Positions 26,359 to 35,356 of a stretch of DNA of 64,000 nucleotides are shown one piece after another. Each line of letters opens with the position of its first letter. Position 1 is the first letter of the stretch. A model generated the notes under the pieces. It was given only the letters and a program-made list of their open reading frames with translations. It was not told the origin of the DNA and searched no databases. Both the position numbers and the translations under genes were made by a program. The stretch is from Parafrigoribacterium mesophilum. Its GTDB lineage: Bacteria; Actinomycetota; Actinomycetes; Actinomycetales; Microbacteriaceae. The stretch spans positions 992,001 through 1,056,000 of the forward strand of contig NZ_JBDJAF010000001.1 of assembly GCF_039652555.1 (NCBI RefSeq), read 5' to 3'.

Positions 26359-27861
26359 ATGCGCATTGCGATCGCGGGAATCAACACCGAGTCGAGCACA
26401 TTCGCGCTGCACATGACCGAGGCGAAGGACTTCGAGGTGTTGAGGGGCACGGAGCTCGTCAAGCACTACGACCTTCGGGCTCGACTCGGCGAGGTGGCAA
26501 GTCGAGTCGACTGGGTTCCCATCCTGCGGGCCGTTGCACCACCGGGCGGCCCCACCAACCCCGAGGTCTACGACGCGTTCGAGAAGGAGACCATGGAACG
26601 TCTTGCCGAGGCGGTCGCCGAGGGGCCGCTGGACGGTGTCTACCTCGACATCCACGGCGCGATGACGGTCCTCGGTCGGGAGTCCATGGAGGAGCGATAC
26701 GTCCGCCTCATCCGCGACCTCGTCGGCAAGGATGCCATCATCTCGGTATCGATGGATCCGCACGGCAATCTCTCGGAAGAACTCGTCACGCTCATCGATC
26801 TGGCGACCAGCCACCGCCACGCCCCGCATATCGACCTACTGTCGACCCGGGACCGCGCCATTCACCTGCTGATCCAGACGATCGAGAAGGGCGCGCGGCC
26901 GTTCAAGGTTTGGGTCCCCATCCCGATGTTGCTTGCCGGTGAGCGCACGAGCACGCTAGCCGAACCCGGGCACAGCATCTGCGTGGACCTGGTTGCAACG
27001 TGCCTCGACTCGTTCGAGGTGGTGGACACCTCAATCTGGATCGGTCGCGCATGGGCGGATGAAGCACGCTGCTCGGCCGCGGTCATGGCACTGGGTTACG
27101 ATCGGGCAGCAGCAGAAGCGTGCGCCGACCGGCTGGCCAAGGCATACTGGGGCGCGCGACGCGACTTCCGGATCATCGCCGAGCACTCCGGCACCTGGGA
27201 CGAAGCTCTCGATTTCGTGCTGGACGGAGCGTCGACTCCCGTCGTACTGAGCGACTCAGGGGACAACGTGACGGCCGGCGCCTCGGGCGACATCACCTAC
27301 GCAATTCGCGCGACCCAAGACCGGCCAGACGTGGCGAAATCCGGGAAGACGTTTCTGTTCGCGGGACTCGTTGACGCTCCCAGCCTGGCCGCCGCGGTGG
27401 AAGCCGGCGTTGGCTCCACCCTCGACCGAGCAATCGGTGCGACTCGGGACAGGCGATTCGGCGACGCGGTCGCCGGCCCGTGGTCGGTCGAGGAAATCAT
27501 CGCCGACGGCATCGGGAAGCCAGTGGGAGCGCGACTGCGTCACGGCACCATCTCGGTCATCGTTCAGTCCGGGCATGCGCCGTTCGTACGGGAGGACGAT
27601 CCCGCCTTCGCGCCGGGGATGCTTCCAGATGTCGCATTCTCCGACGCGGCCCTGGATCACGATGTCGTGGTGGTCAAGAACGGCTATCTGTTCCCGAGCC
27701 AAACGGCACTGGCGTCCAGCGCATTCCTTGCCGTTACGCCCGGCGGAACCGACCTGGACTTCGGCCGGCTGGATTACCGCACGCGCCGGCGTCCCATGTT
27801 CCCGCTCGACCAGGATTTCGAGCCGGACCTCACTCCGCGAGTGATTCCAACCTGGCATTGA
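26359..27861 (+). CDS. M81-family (MlrC-like) metallohydrolase
   Basis: 500-residue protein of the MlrC/microcystinase-C family. The N-terminal domain opens MRIAIAGINTESSTFA and carries the candidate metal ligands of YLDIHGAM, VSMDPHGNL and SHRHAPHIDL (residues about 95-160); the C-terminal MlrC domain holds LSDSGDNVTAGASGD and DVVVVKNGYLFPSQ. GGAGG lies 8 bases before the ATG. It is transcribed alone from a promoter covered by LacI-type operator B. Family members often occur in sugar or amino-acid utilisation loci, but true substrates are mostly unknown; peptidase activity should not be assumed. Confidence 0.85.
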   Translation: MRIAIAGINTESSTFALHMTEAKDFEVLRGTELVKHYDLRARLGEVASRVDWVPILRAVAPPGGPTNPEVYDAFEKETMERLAEAVAEGPLDGVYLDIHGAMTVLGRESMEERYVRLIRDLVGKDAIISVSMDPHGNLSEELVTLIDLATSHRHAPHIDLLSTRDRAIHLLIQTIEKGARPFKVWVPIPMLLAGERTSTLAEPGHSICVDLVATCLDSFEVVDTSIWIGRAWADEARCSAAVMALGYDRAAAEACADRLAKAYWGARRDFRIIAEHSGTWDEALDFVLDGASTPVVLSDSGDNVTAGASGDITYAIRATQDRPDVAKSGKTFLFAGLVDAPSLAAAVEAGVGSTLDRAIGATRDRRFGDAVAGPWSVEEIIADGIGKPVGARLRHGTISVIVQSGHAPFVREDDPAFAPGMLPDVAFSDAALDHDVVVVKNGYLFPSQTALASSAFLAVTPGGTDLDFGRLDYRTRRRPMFPLDQDFEPDLTPRVIPTWH

Positions 27862-27975
27862 ACCAGGCGCGGGGTGCTCGTGTGAGTGCGGCCGAGAGCG
27901 AGAAGCCAACACCGGGCGGAATCCGTCATGGCGACAGGATGCCTCCCGATGCCGGCTTGTGGCAGCGGCTAAGCG

Positions 27976-28857
27976 TTAGAGCTGAGCGAAGCGCAGTGCC
28001 TCCTTCGCCCAGTCGTACGACTCCTTCAACGAGTCATAGCGGCTGTCGATGCTCGGAACGTCGACCTCGATCATGTAGTCGCCTGCATAGTCGGCAGGCA
28101 TCGCGGCGATGATAGCCGCGAAGTCGACGACGCCCTTACCCGGCTCCGCCCACAGGCGCTTGGTTCCCGCCGTCTCGGCGTAGCTGAGATTCGGATTGCG
28201 GTTCGTGCCCAGGTGGTCCGGGAACACATCCTTGATGTGAATGGCGCCGACGCGATCCGCGTAGTCGCGAATGAGTGCCGCCGGGTCGGCGCCCGCCCAA
28301 GTCTGGTGCCCGGTGTCCGGTCCGTAACCGATTACGTCGGCTCCGAGCGTGTCGAGCACACGACGAATTTCTTCCTCAGTTTCCACCCATCCTCCGACGT
28401 GTCCGTGCAGTAGTGGGTAGACGCCCTCAGAGTTGATGGCCTGCGCGACGGTTGCAATGTCCTCCAGAACGTTCTGGAATCGCCCCTCATCGAACTCCGC
28501 CCCGACAGACGGCGACTTCAATCGCTCCGGAACGAAGATCGGGCACAGCATCGTGGCGGTGAGCCCGAGGGACAACTGCTGCGCGGCGAACTGTTTCGCC
28601 GCCTCAACATCCTCCGCGATGGGGGTGGAGCGGTCGAACTGCGAGTTGTACAGGCTAACCGCGGGGGCAAGGTTGTAGCTGGCGACCCAATCGCGGTACT
28701 CCTGAACGCTCATGCCCTCCGGAACATCGGCCTTCACCGCGCTGAATCCGATCTGGGAGAGGTCCTTGAACGCGACCTCGAGGTTCTCCTTGCTCTTATT
28801 CGACACCGTTCCGGTGAGCCAATAGGGAATGGGGTTGGCCGCTACGCGAATTGCCAT
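27976..28857 (-). CDS. Xylose-isomerase-like TIM barrel (IolE/sugar isomerase type)
   Basis: 293 residues, AP-endonuclease-2/xylose isomerase fold. Seen: FSAVKADVPEGMSVQEYRDW, YPLLHGHVGGWVETEEE, the metal-site block GYGPDTGHQTWAGADPAALI and AIHIKDVFPDHL, then a terminal YMIEVDVPS strand with Glu. The DxGHxxxAGxDP pattern is close to 2-keto-myo-inositol dehydratase (IolE) and related isomerases. AAGGAG stands 8 bases before the ATG. It is the distal gene of a two-gene unit with the next TIM barrel, controlled by operator C. The reaction is not determinable. Confidence 0.82.
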   Translation of the reverse strand: MAIRVAANPIPYWLTGTVSNKSKENLEVAFKDLSQIGFSAVKADVPEGMSVQEYRDWVASYNLAPAVSLYNSQFDRSTPIAEDVEAAKQFAAQQLSLGLTATMLCPIFVPERLKSPSVGAEFDEGRFQNVLEDIATVAQAINSEGVYPLLHGHVGGWVETEEEIRRVLDTLGADVIGYGPDTGHQTWAGADPAALIRDYADRVGAIHIKDVFPDHLGTNRNPNLSYAETAGTKRLWAEPGKGVVDFAAIIAAMPADYAGDYMIEVDVPSIDSRYDSLKESYDWAKEALRFAQL

Positions 28858-28904
28858 GGTTGTTTCTCCTTGAGTTTCTACTGGATTTCAGATGGATGCC
28901 GCAG

Positions 28905-29687
28905 TCACGAGCGAGCGGCGCTGGCAGCGCGACGGCAGGTTTCGACCGCGAGATCGACCTGCCCGTCGAAGTCGGTCCAGAAGGCCTCTATCGAGCAGTT
29001 GCCGCGATAGCCTGCCTGGTTCAGGGTCGAGAAGAATTCACCGAATGGGTAGTCCCCCGTGCCAGGAGCATCCCGGCCCGTGTCGGCGACGTGAGCATGG
29101 ATGATGAGATCGCCGTACTCGGCAATGGTCGACAGCGGCTCGCTCTCCAGCATCATGTGGTAGAGATCGGCGAGCAGGAACACCTGGTTCAGGCCGCGCT
29201 CTCGCACAAAATCTCCGCACTCGCGCAGGGAATTGAACACGTTGGTCTCACCGCGGTTTAAGTGCTCGAGCGTGAACCTCACACCGTGGTCATGAGCCAC
29301 AGTGGCGGTGCGCTCGAGAAAATCGGCCAACTGGTCGAGCGCCCGCTTCCGATCGAACCCCTCTGGGATGGCGCGCGCGTCGGCACTGCCAAGGGTGGCG
29401 ACGACGCCGCCTCCGCTCAATGACTGAATTCGATCGAACATCTCCCGGACGTAGGCATCCTGCCGCGCAACGTCGATGTCGGGCCCGCAAATCTTGAGTT
29501 CCGCGGGCAGCAGTCCGCTGAATGCTCGCGGCGGGGTGCGCCACGACGCGGCATCGGCACGAAACGCCTCGAACGTGTCCCGGTCGCCTGCCATGACCGT
29601 GCGCGTGACGAACAACTCCGCGTAGTCCGCTCCGGCCTCTGCGAGCGCAGCGACTCGCTCGGGGGTGATGAATGAACCTATTTCCAT
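28905..29687 (-). CDS. Sugar phosphate isomerase/epimerase-like TIM barrel
   Basis: 260-residue TIM barrel of the xylose isomerase-like superfamily: EIGSFITPERVAALAEAGADYAEL at the start, FTLEHLNRGETNVFN, VFLLADLYHMMLES and IIHAHVADTGRDAPGTGDYPF, the Glu/Asp/His set that usually binds Mn or Mg, and CSIEAFW with the last Glu. ATG at 29685-29687 has AAGGGG seven bases upstream. First gene of the pair with 27976-28857. Likely an epimerase or isomerase acting on a sugar acid or ketose; no closer assignment. Confidence 0.82.
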   Translation of the reverse strand: MEIGSFITPERVAALAEAGADYAELFVTRTVMAGDRDTFEAFRADAASWRTPPRAFSGLLPAELKICGPDIDVARQDAYVREMFDRIQSLSGGGVVATLGSADARAIPEGFDRKRALDQLADFLERTATVAHDHGVRFTLEHLNRGETNVFNSLRECGDFVRERGLNQVFLLADLYHMMLESEPLSTIAEYGDLIIHAHVADTGRDAPGTGDYPFGEFFSTLNQAGYRGNCSIEAFWTDFDGQVDLAVETCRRAASAARS

Positions 29688-29735
29688 GGATATGCCCCTT
29701 CGGCCGTCCACTTAGCCTAGAGAACTATCGAAAGC

Positions 29736-29753
29736 AACGCAACCGGTTGCCAA
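29736..29753. promoter_or_regulatory. LacI-type operator C
   Basis: AACGCAACC|GGTTGCCAA contains the perfect 12-base palindrome GCAACCGGTTGC (29739-29750). It lies 49 bases upstream of the epimerase-like gene at 28905-29687 and just past the stop of the Gfo/Idh gene at 29780. Confidence 0.6.
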
Positions 29754-29779
29754 ACCGGTACCTCTCCATGCACTCAACG

Positions 29780-30892
29780 TCACCGATTGCATTCCGCTCC
29801 CCGCTCGCCCATAGAGCCACTCCTCGACACCGCACGGCCGGTCCTTGCGGCTTCGTAGATGGCCTCTATCACCGCAAGAGTCCGTACCGCCTCGGCGACG
29901 GGAACCCTGGTTTGCCGCCCATCGCGAATGCCGCGGGCGAAGTCCGCATATTGCCGAGCGTGACTGTCTCCCATTGCGACGCCGGTGAAACCCTTGTAGC
30001 GTGCCATCTCCGTCTCGGCGAGATTCTCACCACCGCTCGAATCGTGCCGTGAGCCGGTGCGGTCTTCCGTGGACGTGTGAAAATAGCCAAGCCGATAATC
30101 GTCAATCACAGCGGAACCGCGAGCCCCGTGAACCTGCAGTCGCGCTGACAACTCGGGGTACGCCGCCGTCGTCGCCAGAACGCTCCCGATCGCGCCGGAT
30201 TCAAAGAGCAGCGTCGCACCGAGAGTGTCCTCCACTTCAATGCCAGAATGAGCGAGCGTCGCCGCCTGGGCCTGAATGGTGGCGACCGGTCCCATCATCC
30301 ACAGCATGAGGTCGAGCAGGTGGATTCCCTGGTTCATCAGCGCACCGCCGCCGTCGTGCTGCCACGTGCCCCGCCAGCTCGCGGTGTCGTAGTAAGCCTG
30401 ACTCCGCCACCACGCGAGGTTTGCCACTCCTGACGTCAGGCGCCCGAGGCGACCGTCCTGCACCGCGTTGAACAGCACCTCGCAACTCGGGTCGTACCGA
30501 TGTTGACTCACGACAGTAGTGATGACATCCGGGCGGTCCGCCGCCGCACGCTGAATTCGCAATGCCCTTTCCAGCGACACATCGATCGGCTTCTCGATCA
30601 TGGTGTGCTTTCCCGCCATGATCGATTGCAATCCGAGTTCCCCGTGCGCACCGCTCGGAGTGCAAATGGACACCGCATCGCACCACTCGAACGCGTCGCC
30701 AACATCTGTCAGGACCATCGGCCGTGGAGATCCGGAGCTCTCAACCCTTGTCGCTAGTTCTTCCGCCTTGGGCAGGCTGCGGTTGACGACGGCCGTGACG
30801 GCGAAGTCATCGCTTCTGGACAGCACGTCGGCATGGAGCTCTCCGATGACGCCAGTGCCGATGATGGCGATGCGAATGGGTTGCGTGGTCAC
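29780..30892 (-). CDS. Gfo/Idh/MocA-family oxidoreductase (paralogue a)
   Basis: 370-residue NAD(P)-dependent dehydrogenase. Rossmann motif AIIGTGVIGELHADVL, MIEKPIDVSLERAL with the catalytic Lys of EKP, SQHRYDPSCEVLF, and the GGGALMNQGIHLLDLMLW helix with the active-site His. The GTG at 30890-30892 with a GGAG about 9 bases upstream was chosen over a TTG at 30907. A close paralogue is at 33175-34260, sharing GRLGRLTSG, AWWRSQ and LAHSGIEVEDT. It is divergent from the MDR dehydrogenase, with operator D between them. Sugar-acid substrate presumed. Confidence 0.88.
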   Translation of the reverse strand: MTTQPIRIAIIGTGVIGELHADVLSRSDDFAVTAVVNRSLPKAEELATRVESSGSPRPMVLTDVGDAFEWCDAVSICTPSGAHGELGLQSIMAGKHTMIEKPIDVSLERALRIQRAAADRPDVITTVVSQHRYDPSCEVLFNAVQDGRLGRLTSGVANLAWWRSQAYYDTASWRGTWQHDGGGALMNQGIHLLDLMLWMMGPVATIQAQAATLAHSGIEVEDTLGATLLFESGAIGSVLATTAAYPELSARLQVHGARGSAVIDDYRLGYFHTSTEDRTGSRHDSSGGENLAETEMARYKGFTGVAMGDSHARQYADFARGIRDGRQTRVPVAEAVRTLAVIEAIYEAARTGRAVSRSGSMGERGAECNR

Positions 30893-30961
30893 CGTCGGCG
30901 ACTCCAATCCGAGAGCGAAACGCAGCTAGGTTTCGACAAGTCTAGGCGAGTTCACAGCCGG

Positions 30962-30979
30962 CTGACAACCGATTGCCAA
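30962..30979. promoter_or_regulatory. LacI-type operator D in a divergent promoter region
   Basis: CTGACAACC|GATTGCCAA. It overlaps the -35 element of a predicted promoter for the MDR dehydrogenase and lies 70 bases upstream of the divergent Gfo/Idh gene, so one bound repressor could control both. Confidence 0.6.
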
Positions 30980-31001
30980 TTCTCGCAATCCACAGTACTG
31001 T
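30973..31001 (+). promoter_or_regulatory. Predicted promoter of the MDR dehydrogenase
   Basis: TTGCCA (30973-30978), a 17-base spacer and TACTGT (30996-31001), 60 bases before the ATG at 31061. The -35 element is inside operator D. Confidence 0.45.
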
Positions 31002-31060
31002 TGGCGCAGGCACGCGAGTGCTGCTGACCGATTCCCAATCCAGAAATCACGAGGAGAGCC

Positions 31061-32053
31061 ATGTCAGACGCCACCGAGAACAGGATCCTGTTTGCCGGGC
31101 AAGACGACTGTCGGATCGAGCCGTTCACGGTGCCGGCGGTTCTGCAGCCGACTCAGGTGCTGGTGAGAAATGAGGCCTCGCTGGTGAGCGCGGGCACCGA
31201 GCTTGCAGTACTGCGCAGGCGGCACCGGGCATTCGCCTCCGGCGGAGCTGCAGCGCTTCAGTTTAAGTACCCGTTCTACCCCGGCTATGCCGCGGTAGGA
31301 CGCATCGAAGCCATCGGTCGTGAGGTCACGGGGTTCGCAATCGGTGACCGAGTGTGGCACCCGAGTGCCCACGCAACTGTGTCGACGCCCGAGGCTAACC
31401 TTTGCCTGCCAGTCCCGGACGGAATCGAGCCTCGCGACGCGGTTTTCTTCAGCTTGGTGCAGATCGCCATGACCGCCGTGCGCCGTGCCCCAACTGAACT
31501 GGGCCAGACCGTTCTGGTCAGTGGTCTCGGCCTGGTCGGGATTCTCGTCGGCCAGTTGTACCGCATCTCCGGAGCCTCGGTCATCGCGGCCGACCTCTCC
31601 AAGGGACGGCTGCGCCGGGGCACCTCCCTGGGATTCGCCCCCGTCATCGACCTTGGGGAAACTAGCCTGGTTCACTGGTTCGCCGCCAACCCCGCCTCAG
31701 CACCGGATGTCAGCATCGAGGCCGCAGGCATCGAGAGCAATATCGATGCCTGCCTGAAGGTAACCAGAGCTGGTGGCCGCGTGGTTTTGCAGGGAAGCCC
31801 ACGCAACACGATGGAGATCGATCCGTACACGGACATCCACAAGAAGGGCCTGACCATCATTGGCGCCCACGACAGCACGGTTAGCCCCCAGGTGCGCCAG
31901 CGGGACGTTCCCTACCTCTTCGGGTTGTGCGGAGGGGCATTGCACTTGAGCGAAATCCGAACCCATGAACTTCCGTACACGGAGGCTCCCGTACTGTACG
32001 ACCGCCTCGAGGATAGTCTCGACGAGTATCTCGCCGTCGTGCTGACCTACTAG
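31061..32053 (+). CDS. Medium-chain dehydrogenase/reductase (zinc-type alcohol dehydrogenase-like)
   Basis: 330-residue MDR-fold NAD(P)-dependent dehydrogenase. Seen: LVRNEASLVSAGTELAVLR (the SAGTE subgroup, where the usual catalytic-zinc Cys is replaced), YPGYAAVGRIEAIG, FAIGDRVWHPSAH, and the cofactor stretch LVSGLGLVGILVGQLYR. The four structural-zinc cysteines are absent. GAGGAGAG precedes the ATG. It is divergent from a Gfo/Idh gene and converges on lacI-1. Similar proteins accompany sugar-polyol catabolic genes; substrate unknown. Confidence 0.85.
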   Translation: MSDATENRILFAGQDDCRIEPFTVPAVLQPTQVLVRNEASLVSAGTELAVLRRRHRAFASGGAAALQFKYPFYPGYAAVGRIEAIGREVTGFAIGDRVWHPSAHATVSTPEANLCLPVPDGIEPRDAVFFSLVQIAMTAVRRAPTELGQTVLVSGLGLVGILVGQLYRISGASVIAADLSKGRLRRGTSLGFAPVIDLGETSLVHWFAANPASAPDVSIEAAGIESNIDACLKVTRAGGRVVLQGSPRNTMEIDPYTDIHKKGLTIIGAHDSTVSPQVRQRDVPYLFGLCGGALHLSEIRTHELPYTEAPVLYDRLEDSLDEYLAVVLTY

Positions 32054-32093
32054 CGGATGCGCCCAGCGCGGTCGGCGTGCACGATGGGAGTCA

Positions 32094-33080
32094 TCAACGC
32101 CGGTCAATCGCTCCGGAGGAGCCTCGCACGATCAGGTCGACTGACAGGGTGCGGGTCGCCTTCGGGACGGACGGCTCGATGATCTCCGTGATTAACATGT
32201 CGATGGCTTCTTTGCCCAATTGGCGATGCGGAACGGCCAGCGTCGTGAGCGCGGGCGACACCAGCGTTGCCGCCGGAATATCGTCGAACCCGATTATGGA
32301 GACGTCGCCAGGGACAGCGATGCCGCGGCTGGTCATGCGGCTCAGAACGCCAAGGGCGATCAGGTCATTGAAGCACACAACGGCAGTGGCGCCGCTGGCG
32401 ATTGCCCGATCTGCAGCGGCCACCCCGCCAGCGAATACCGGCGCGAAATGGCCCATTTCGAGGATCTCGATTCCCGGAAGTTCGGCCTCTGCCCCACGCA
32501 AGCCGCGGGTCCTCGCCTTGTCCGACCAGGAGTCGCGCGGACCGGACACGTAAGCAACACACGTATGACCGAGTGCATGCAAGTGCATGAGCGCCTGGCG
32601 CATCCCGTCGACATTATCCACCGTCAGTGCGTGCATCCCCTCGGACTCGCGATTGACAAGCACGATGGGGATCCTGGATGCGTGCTGGTGGAGCGCCTCA
32701 TCGGACATCCGGGAAGAGAACAGCACAAGACCGTCCACCTGTTGCGCCAGGTAGGAAACGAACTCGGACTCCAGGCGCGCGTCTTCCTCGGTGTCTGCGA
32801 TGAAGACGGCGTAGTCGTTTCTTCGGGCCCGGCTCTGCGCGCCCTTCACGACGGCGGCAAAAACCGGGTTCTCAATGTCGGGAACGACCAGGCCGATATT
32901 GCCGGTCTTCCCGGTGATGAGACCGCGCGCGGCAAGGTTGGGTTGATATCCAAGTTCGGCGGCAACCCGCTGGATGTGCTCCCGCTTTGCCGGTGCGACC
33001 TTGTCCGGGTGTGTGAGCGCCCGCGAAACAGTGGATGTCGAGACCCCAGTCATCCTGGCCAGATCACGGACGGTTACCAT
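32094..33080 (-). CDS. LacI-family regulator 1 (probable regulon master)
   Basis: 328-residue repressor. DNA-binding domain: VTVRDLARMTGVSTSTVSRA and the hinge helix NLAARGL; the rest is a periplasmic-binding-like sensor (IGLVVPDIENPVFAAVVKGA, VDGLVLFSSRMSD, DVSIIGFDDIPAATLVSPALT). It sits centrally among the sugar-acid genes and between units that carry TTGGCAACCGGTTGCCAA-like palindromes, so it is the best candidate for binding them. No such site is seen directly before its own ATG, so it may not be autoregulated. The ligand is probably a pathway sugar acid. Confidence 0.9.
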   Translation of the reverse strand: MVTVRDLARMTGVSTSTVSRALTHPDKVAPAKREHIQRVAAELGYQPNLAARGLITGKTGNIGLVVPDIENPVFAAVVKGAQSRARRNDYAVFIADTEEDARLESEFVSYLAQQVDGLVLFSSRMSDEALHQHASRIPIVLVNRESEGMHALTVDNVDGMRQALMHLHALGHTCVAYVSGPRDSWSDKARTRGLRGAEAELPGIEILEMGHFAPVFAGGVAAADRAIASGATAVVCFNDLIALGVLSRMTSRGIAVPGDVSIIGFDDIPAATLVSPALTTLAVPHRQLGKEAIDMLITEIIEPSVPKATRTLSVDLIVRGSSGAIDRR

Positions 33081-33174
33081 CGTTCACTTCACTTTTTCTC
33101 TAGATTATCGCCGCATCCACACCTGAGGACGATGAAGCGGCGGCGGCGCACTTTTCCGGGGCTTCCCTTCTGCC

Positions 33175-34260
33175 CTATGAATGCAGTGAAACGGGCTGAC
33201 CGGTCCTCGTCGACTCGTATATCGCGAGGATAACGGCTAATGCCGCGCGGGACTCCGCAAGACCCACTCTCACTTTCTCGATGCCGGCCACCGCGGCCAG
33301 GAAGTTCGCATACTGGTAGTGGTGCGCATCGGACAGTGCTCCGGGGTCCCTGCTGCCGGTCACCCCGGCGCCTCGCCGGGGTACGGCGTGCTGGAACTCC
33401 TCCAGCTGATTGGTACCAGCGCCGCCACCCAGGTCGGACAATGAGCGACCATCATGCGCATGGATGTACACCAGCTGGTCGTCGTCGATAACAGCGGAGC
33501 CCTTGTCACCGTGCACCTGAAGCCGCGCGCTCAGGCCCGGATATGCCGCAGTGGTCCCGTGAATGACCCCCAGTGCTCCGCTTTCGAATTTCACCACCGC
33601 GACCGCGGTGTCTTCCACTTCGATTCCACTGTGCGCGAGAGTGTCACCATACGCGAAGACCTCGACCGGGCGGCCCATGGCAGCGAGGAGCAGATCGATG
33701 GTGTGCACGCTCTGATTCATCAGGGCGCCGCCACCGTCAAGTTCCCAGGTACCGCGCCAATCGCCTGAGTCGTAGTAGTCCTGGGATCGCCACCACGCAC
33801 AGCTCGCGATTCCGGACGTGAGCCGACCGAGCCTGCCGTCGGCGATAGCCTTGAAGACCACCTCCGTCGATGGGTCGAAGCGGTGCTGGCTGATGACAGT
33901 GAGAACCGTGCCTGCCCTGCGGTGTGCGTCCGCCAACTGGTCGACCTTAGCGAGGTCGATGTCGACCGGCTTCTCCACCACCACGTGCTTGCCGGCGTCC
34001 AGTGCCTCGATCGCGATCTCGCCGTGGATGCCGCTCGGAACGCACACGGCTACCGCGTCGAACTCCACGTGCTCCAGCGCCTCCGCGAGCGAGGTGAATG
34101 CGCTACCACCCCGCGCCTTTGCCAGTGCCGAAGCGCGCTCCGGCACCGTGTCAATGACCGCGACCAGCGCGGCGCCGTCGATCTCGCTCATGACGAGTCC
34201 ATGCCACCTGCCGATGACTCCGGCGCCGACAATCGCGAACTTGACTGGTGTGGTGCTCAT
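33175..34260 (-). CDS. Gfo/Idh/MocA-family oxidoreductase (paralogue b)
   Basis: 361 residues, NAD(P)-dependent. FAIVGAGVIGRWHGLVM Rossmann motif, VVEKPVDIDLAKV, SQHRFDPSTEVVF and GGGALMNQSVHTIDLLL with the catalytic His. Clearly a paralogue of 29780-30892 over its whole length. The ATG overlaps the stop of the upstream epimerase gene (ATGA). The two paralogues, each beside a TIM-barrel isomerase, may be oxidising and reducing partners in an epimerisation route, or act on two related substrates. Confidence 0.88.
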   Translation of the reverse strand: MSTTPVKFAIVGAGVIGRWHGLVMSEIDGAALVAVIDTVPERASALAKARGGSAFTSLAEALEHVEFDAVAVCVPSGIHGEIAIEALDAGKHVVVEKPVDIDLAKVDQLADAHRRAGTVLTVISQHRFDPSTEVVFKAIADGRLGRLTSGIASCAWWRSQDYYDSGDWRGTWELDGGGALMNQSVHTIDLLLAAMGRPVEVFAYGDTLAHSGIEVEDTAVAVVKFESGALGVIHGTTAAYPGLSARLQVHGDKGSAVIDDDQLVYIHAHDGRSLSDLGGGAGTNQLEEFQHAVPRRGAGVTGSRDPGALSDAHHYQYANFLAAVAGIEKVRVGLAESRAALAVILAIYESTRTGQPVSLHS

Positions 34261-35084
34261 GAAATGTCAATCCCCTCTTTTGTGACAAGTGAGGTGAAAG
34301 CCCCCCACGCGTCGCTGAACAGCTCTGGACCCGAGAAACCGCCGAAGCCGGTGGAACGACCCAGGTGCGGCTCCAACGAGAAGAACCCGTCGAAACCGTC
34401 GAAATGCAACGCACGAATCGTCTGGGCGACCTGCGCGTCACCCCGGCCCGCGGCGACAACGGCCCCGGTCGCTGCGACGGCATCCTTTATCTGGAGATAC
34501 TCCACAAAGGGCCGAAGAAGGGCGTAGCCGTCGTCGAATGGGGCAACGCCGGAGTGGACGAAGTTTGCCGGGTCCCAGGTAAGCCGCAAGTGCGGAGAAT
34601 CGACGCTCGTCACTAGATCATGGCAACGCTGCGGAATGTCCCCGTAGATGCCGACCTCGTTTTCGTGCAGGAGCACGAGCCCATGAGTTTCGGCGATCTG
34701 TGCAAGGGCAGAAAGTCGGCGAATCACCTCGGTGCGATAGTTCGCAGGATCCGCCCCTTCGGGCAGATAGAACGAGAAGATCCGTATGTACCGTGTGCCC
34801 AGCTCTCCGGCGATCCTCGCCGCAGTTCTCATTTGCTCGAGCACCGGCTCGAAATCTCCCTCGATCGAGGACTTCCCCACCGGCGATCCGATGCAGGACA
34901 CCGTGAGCTGGTGGCGCTGAAGCGTCTGCTTGACCGTGGCGAGTTGATCGTCCGACAGCGCCAGCACGTTGGTGTCCCACGCGCTGCGGAACTCTAGATA
35001 GCTCATGCCAAGACCACGAATGTGGCTGCATTGCTCCTCGAAGTCCGCCGCGATCTCATCCGAGAACCCTGACAAGTTCCACAC
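34257..35084 (-). CDS. Sugar phosphate isomerase/epimerase-like protein
   Basis: 275-residue xylose isomerase-like TIM barrel. WNLSGFSDEIAADFEEQCSH at the N-terminus, IRIFSFYLPEGADP, VLLHENEVGIYGDIPQRCHDL (metal Glu), LRLTWDPANFVHSG (metal Asp), YLQIKDAV and a last FFSLEPHLG Glu. GTG at 35082-35084 has a perfect AAGGAGG eight bases upstream; longer frames are rejected. First gene of a two-gene operon with the Gfo/Idh gene. Substrate not identified. Confidence 0.85.
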   Translation of the reverse strand: MWNLSGFSDEIAADFEEQCSHIRGLGMSYLEFRSAWDTNVLALSDDQLATVKQTLQRHQLTVSCIGSPVGKSSIEGDFEPVLEQMRTAARIAGELGTRYIRIFSFYLPEGADPANYRTEVIRRLSALAQIAETHGLVLLHENEVGIYGDIPQRCHDLVTSVDSPHLRLTWDPANFVHSGVAPFDDGYALLRPFVEYLQIKDAVAATGAVVAAGRGDAQVAQTIRALHFDGFDGFFSLEPHLGRSTGFGGFSGPELFSDAWGAFTSLVTKEGIDIS

Positions 35085-35184
35085 GGGTCTGACCTCCTTG
35101 TTGGCGTTCGAACCGCCTCTGCCTGGATACGCGCGTTGTGGTGAGCCCGCTGACGTGCCCCCATATAACCACACTGAGACAAGT

Positions 35185-35202
35185 GATACAAACGATTTCA
35201 TC
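35185..35202. promoter_or_regulatory. LacI-like palindrome F before the epimerase operon
   Basis: GATACAAAC|GATTTCATC shows 12 of 18 symmetric positions and lies 101 bases upstream of the GTG at 35084. It is of the general LacI form but differs from sites A-D, G and H, so it may belong to another LacI protein. Confidence 0.35.
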
Positions 35203-35356
35203 AATTAGTCAGAAAAGCGTGCCCATATGCCTCCTCCGCCCCGTATGAGCAGCCCCGGATGACTATTTGAGATCGCGTCCGCGCTGGGTGTCTATGGCGG
35301 ATTTATCGATAACATCGCCTTAAGCCGATGATTTCAGTCGGACTCTTGCGATTACC

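Noticed and set aside
26359..27861. Calling the M81 protein a microcystin peptidase
   Set aside because: The family name reflects one characterised member; nothing in the context supports peptide degradation.
35185..35202. Adding palindrome F to the LacI-1 regulon
   Set aside because: Symmetry is weaker and its half-sites do not contain TTGCCA, so it is listed only as a LacI-like site.
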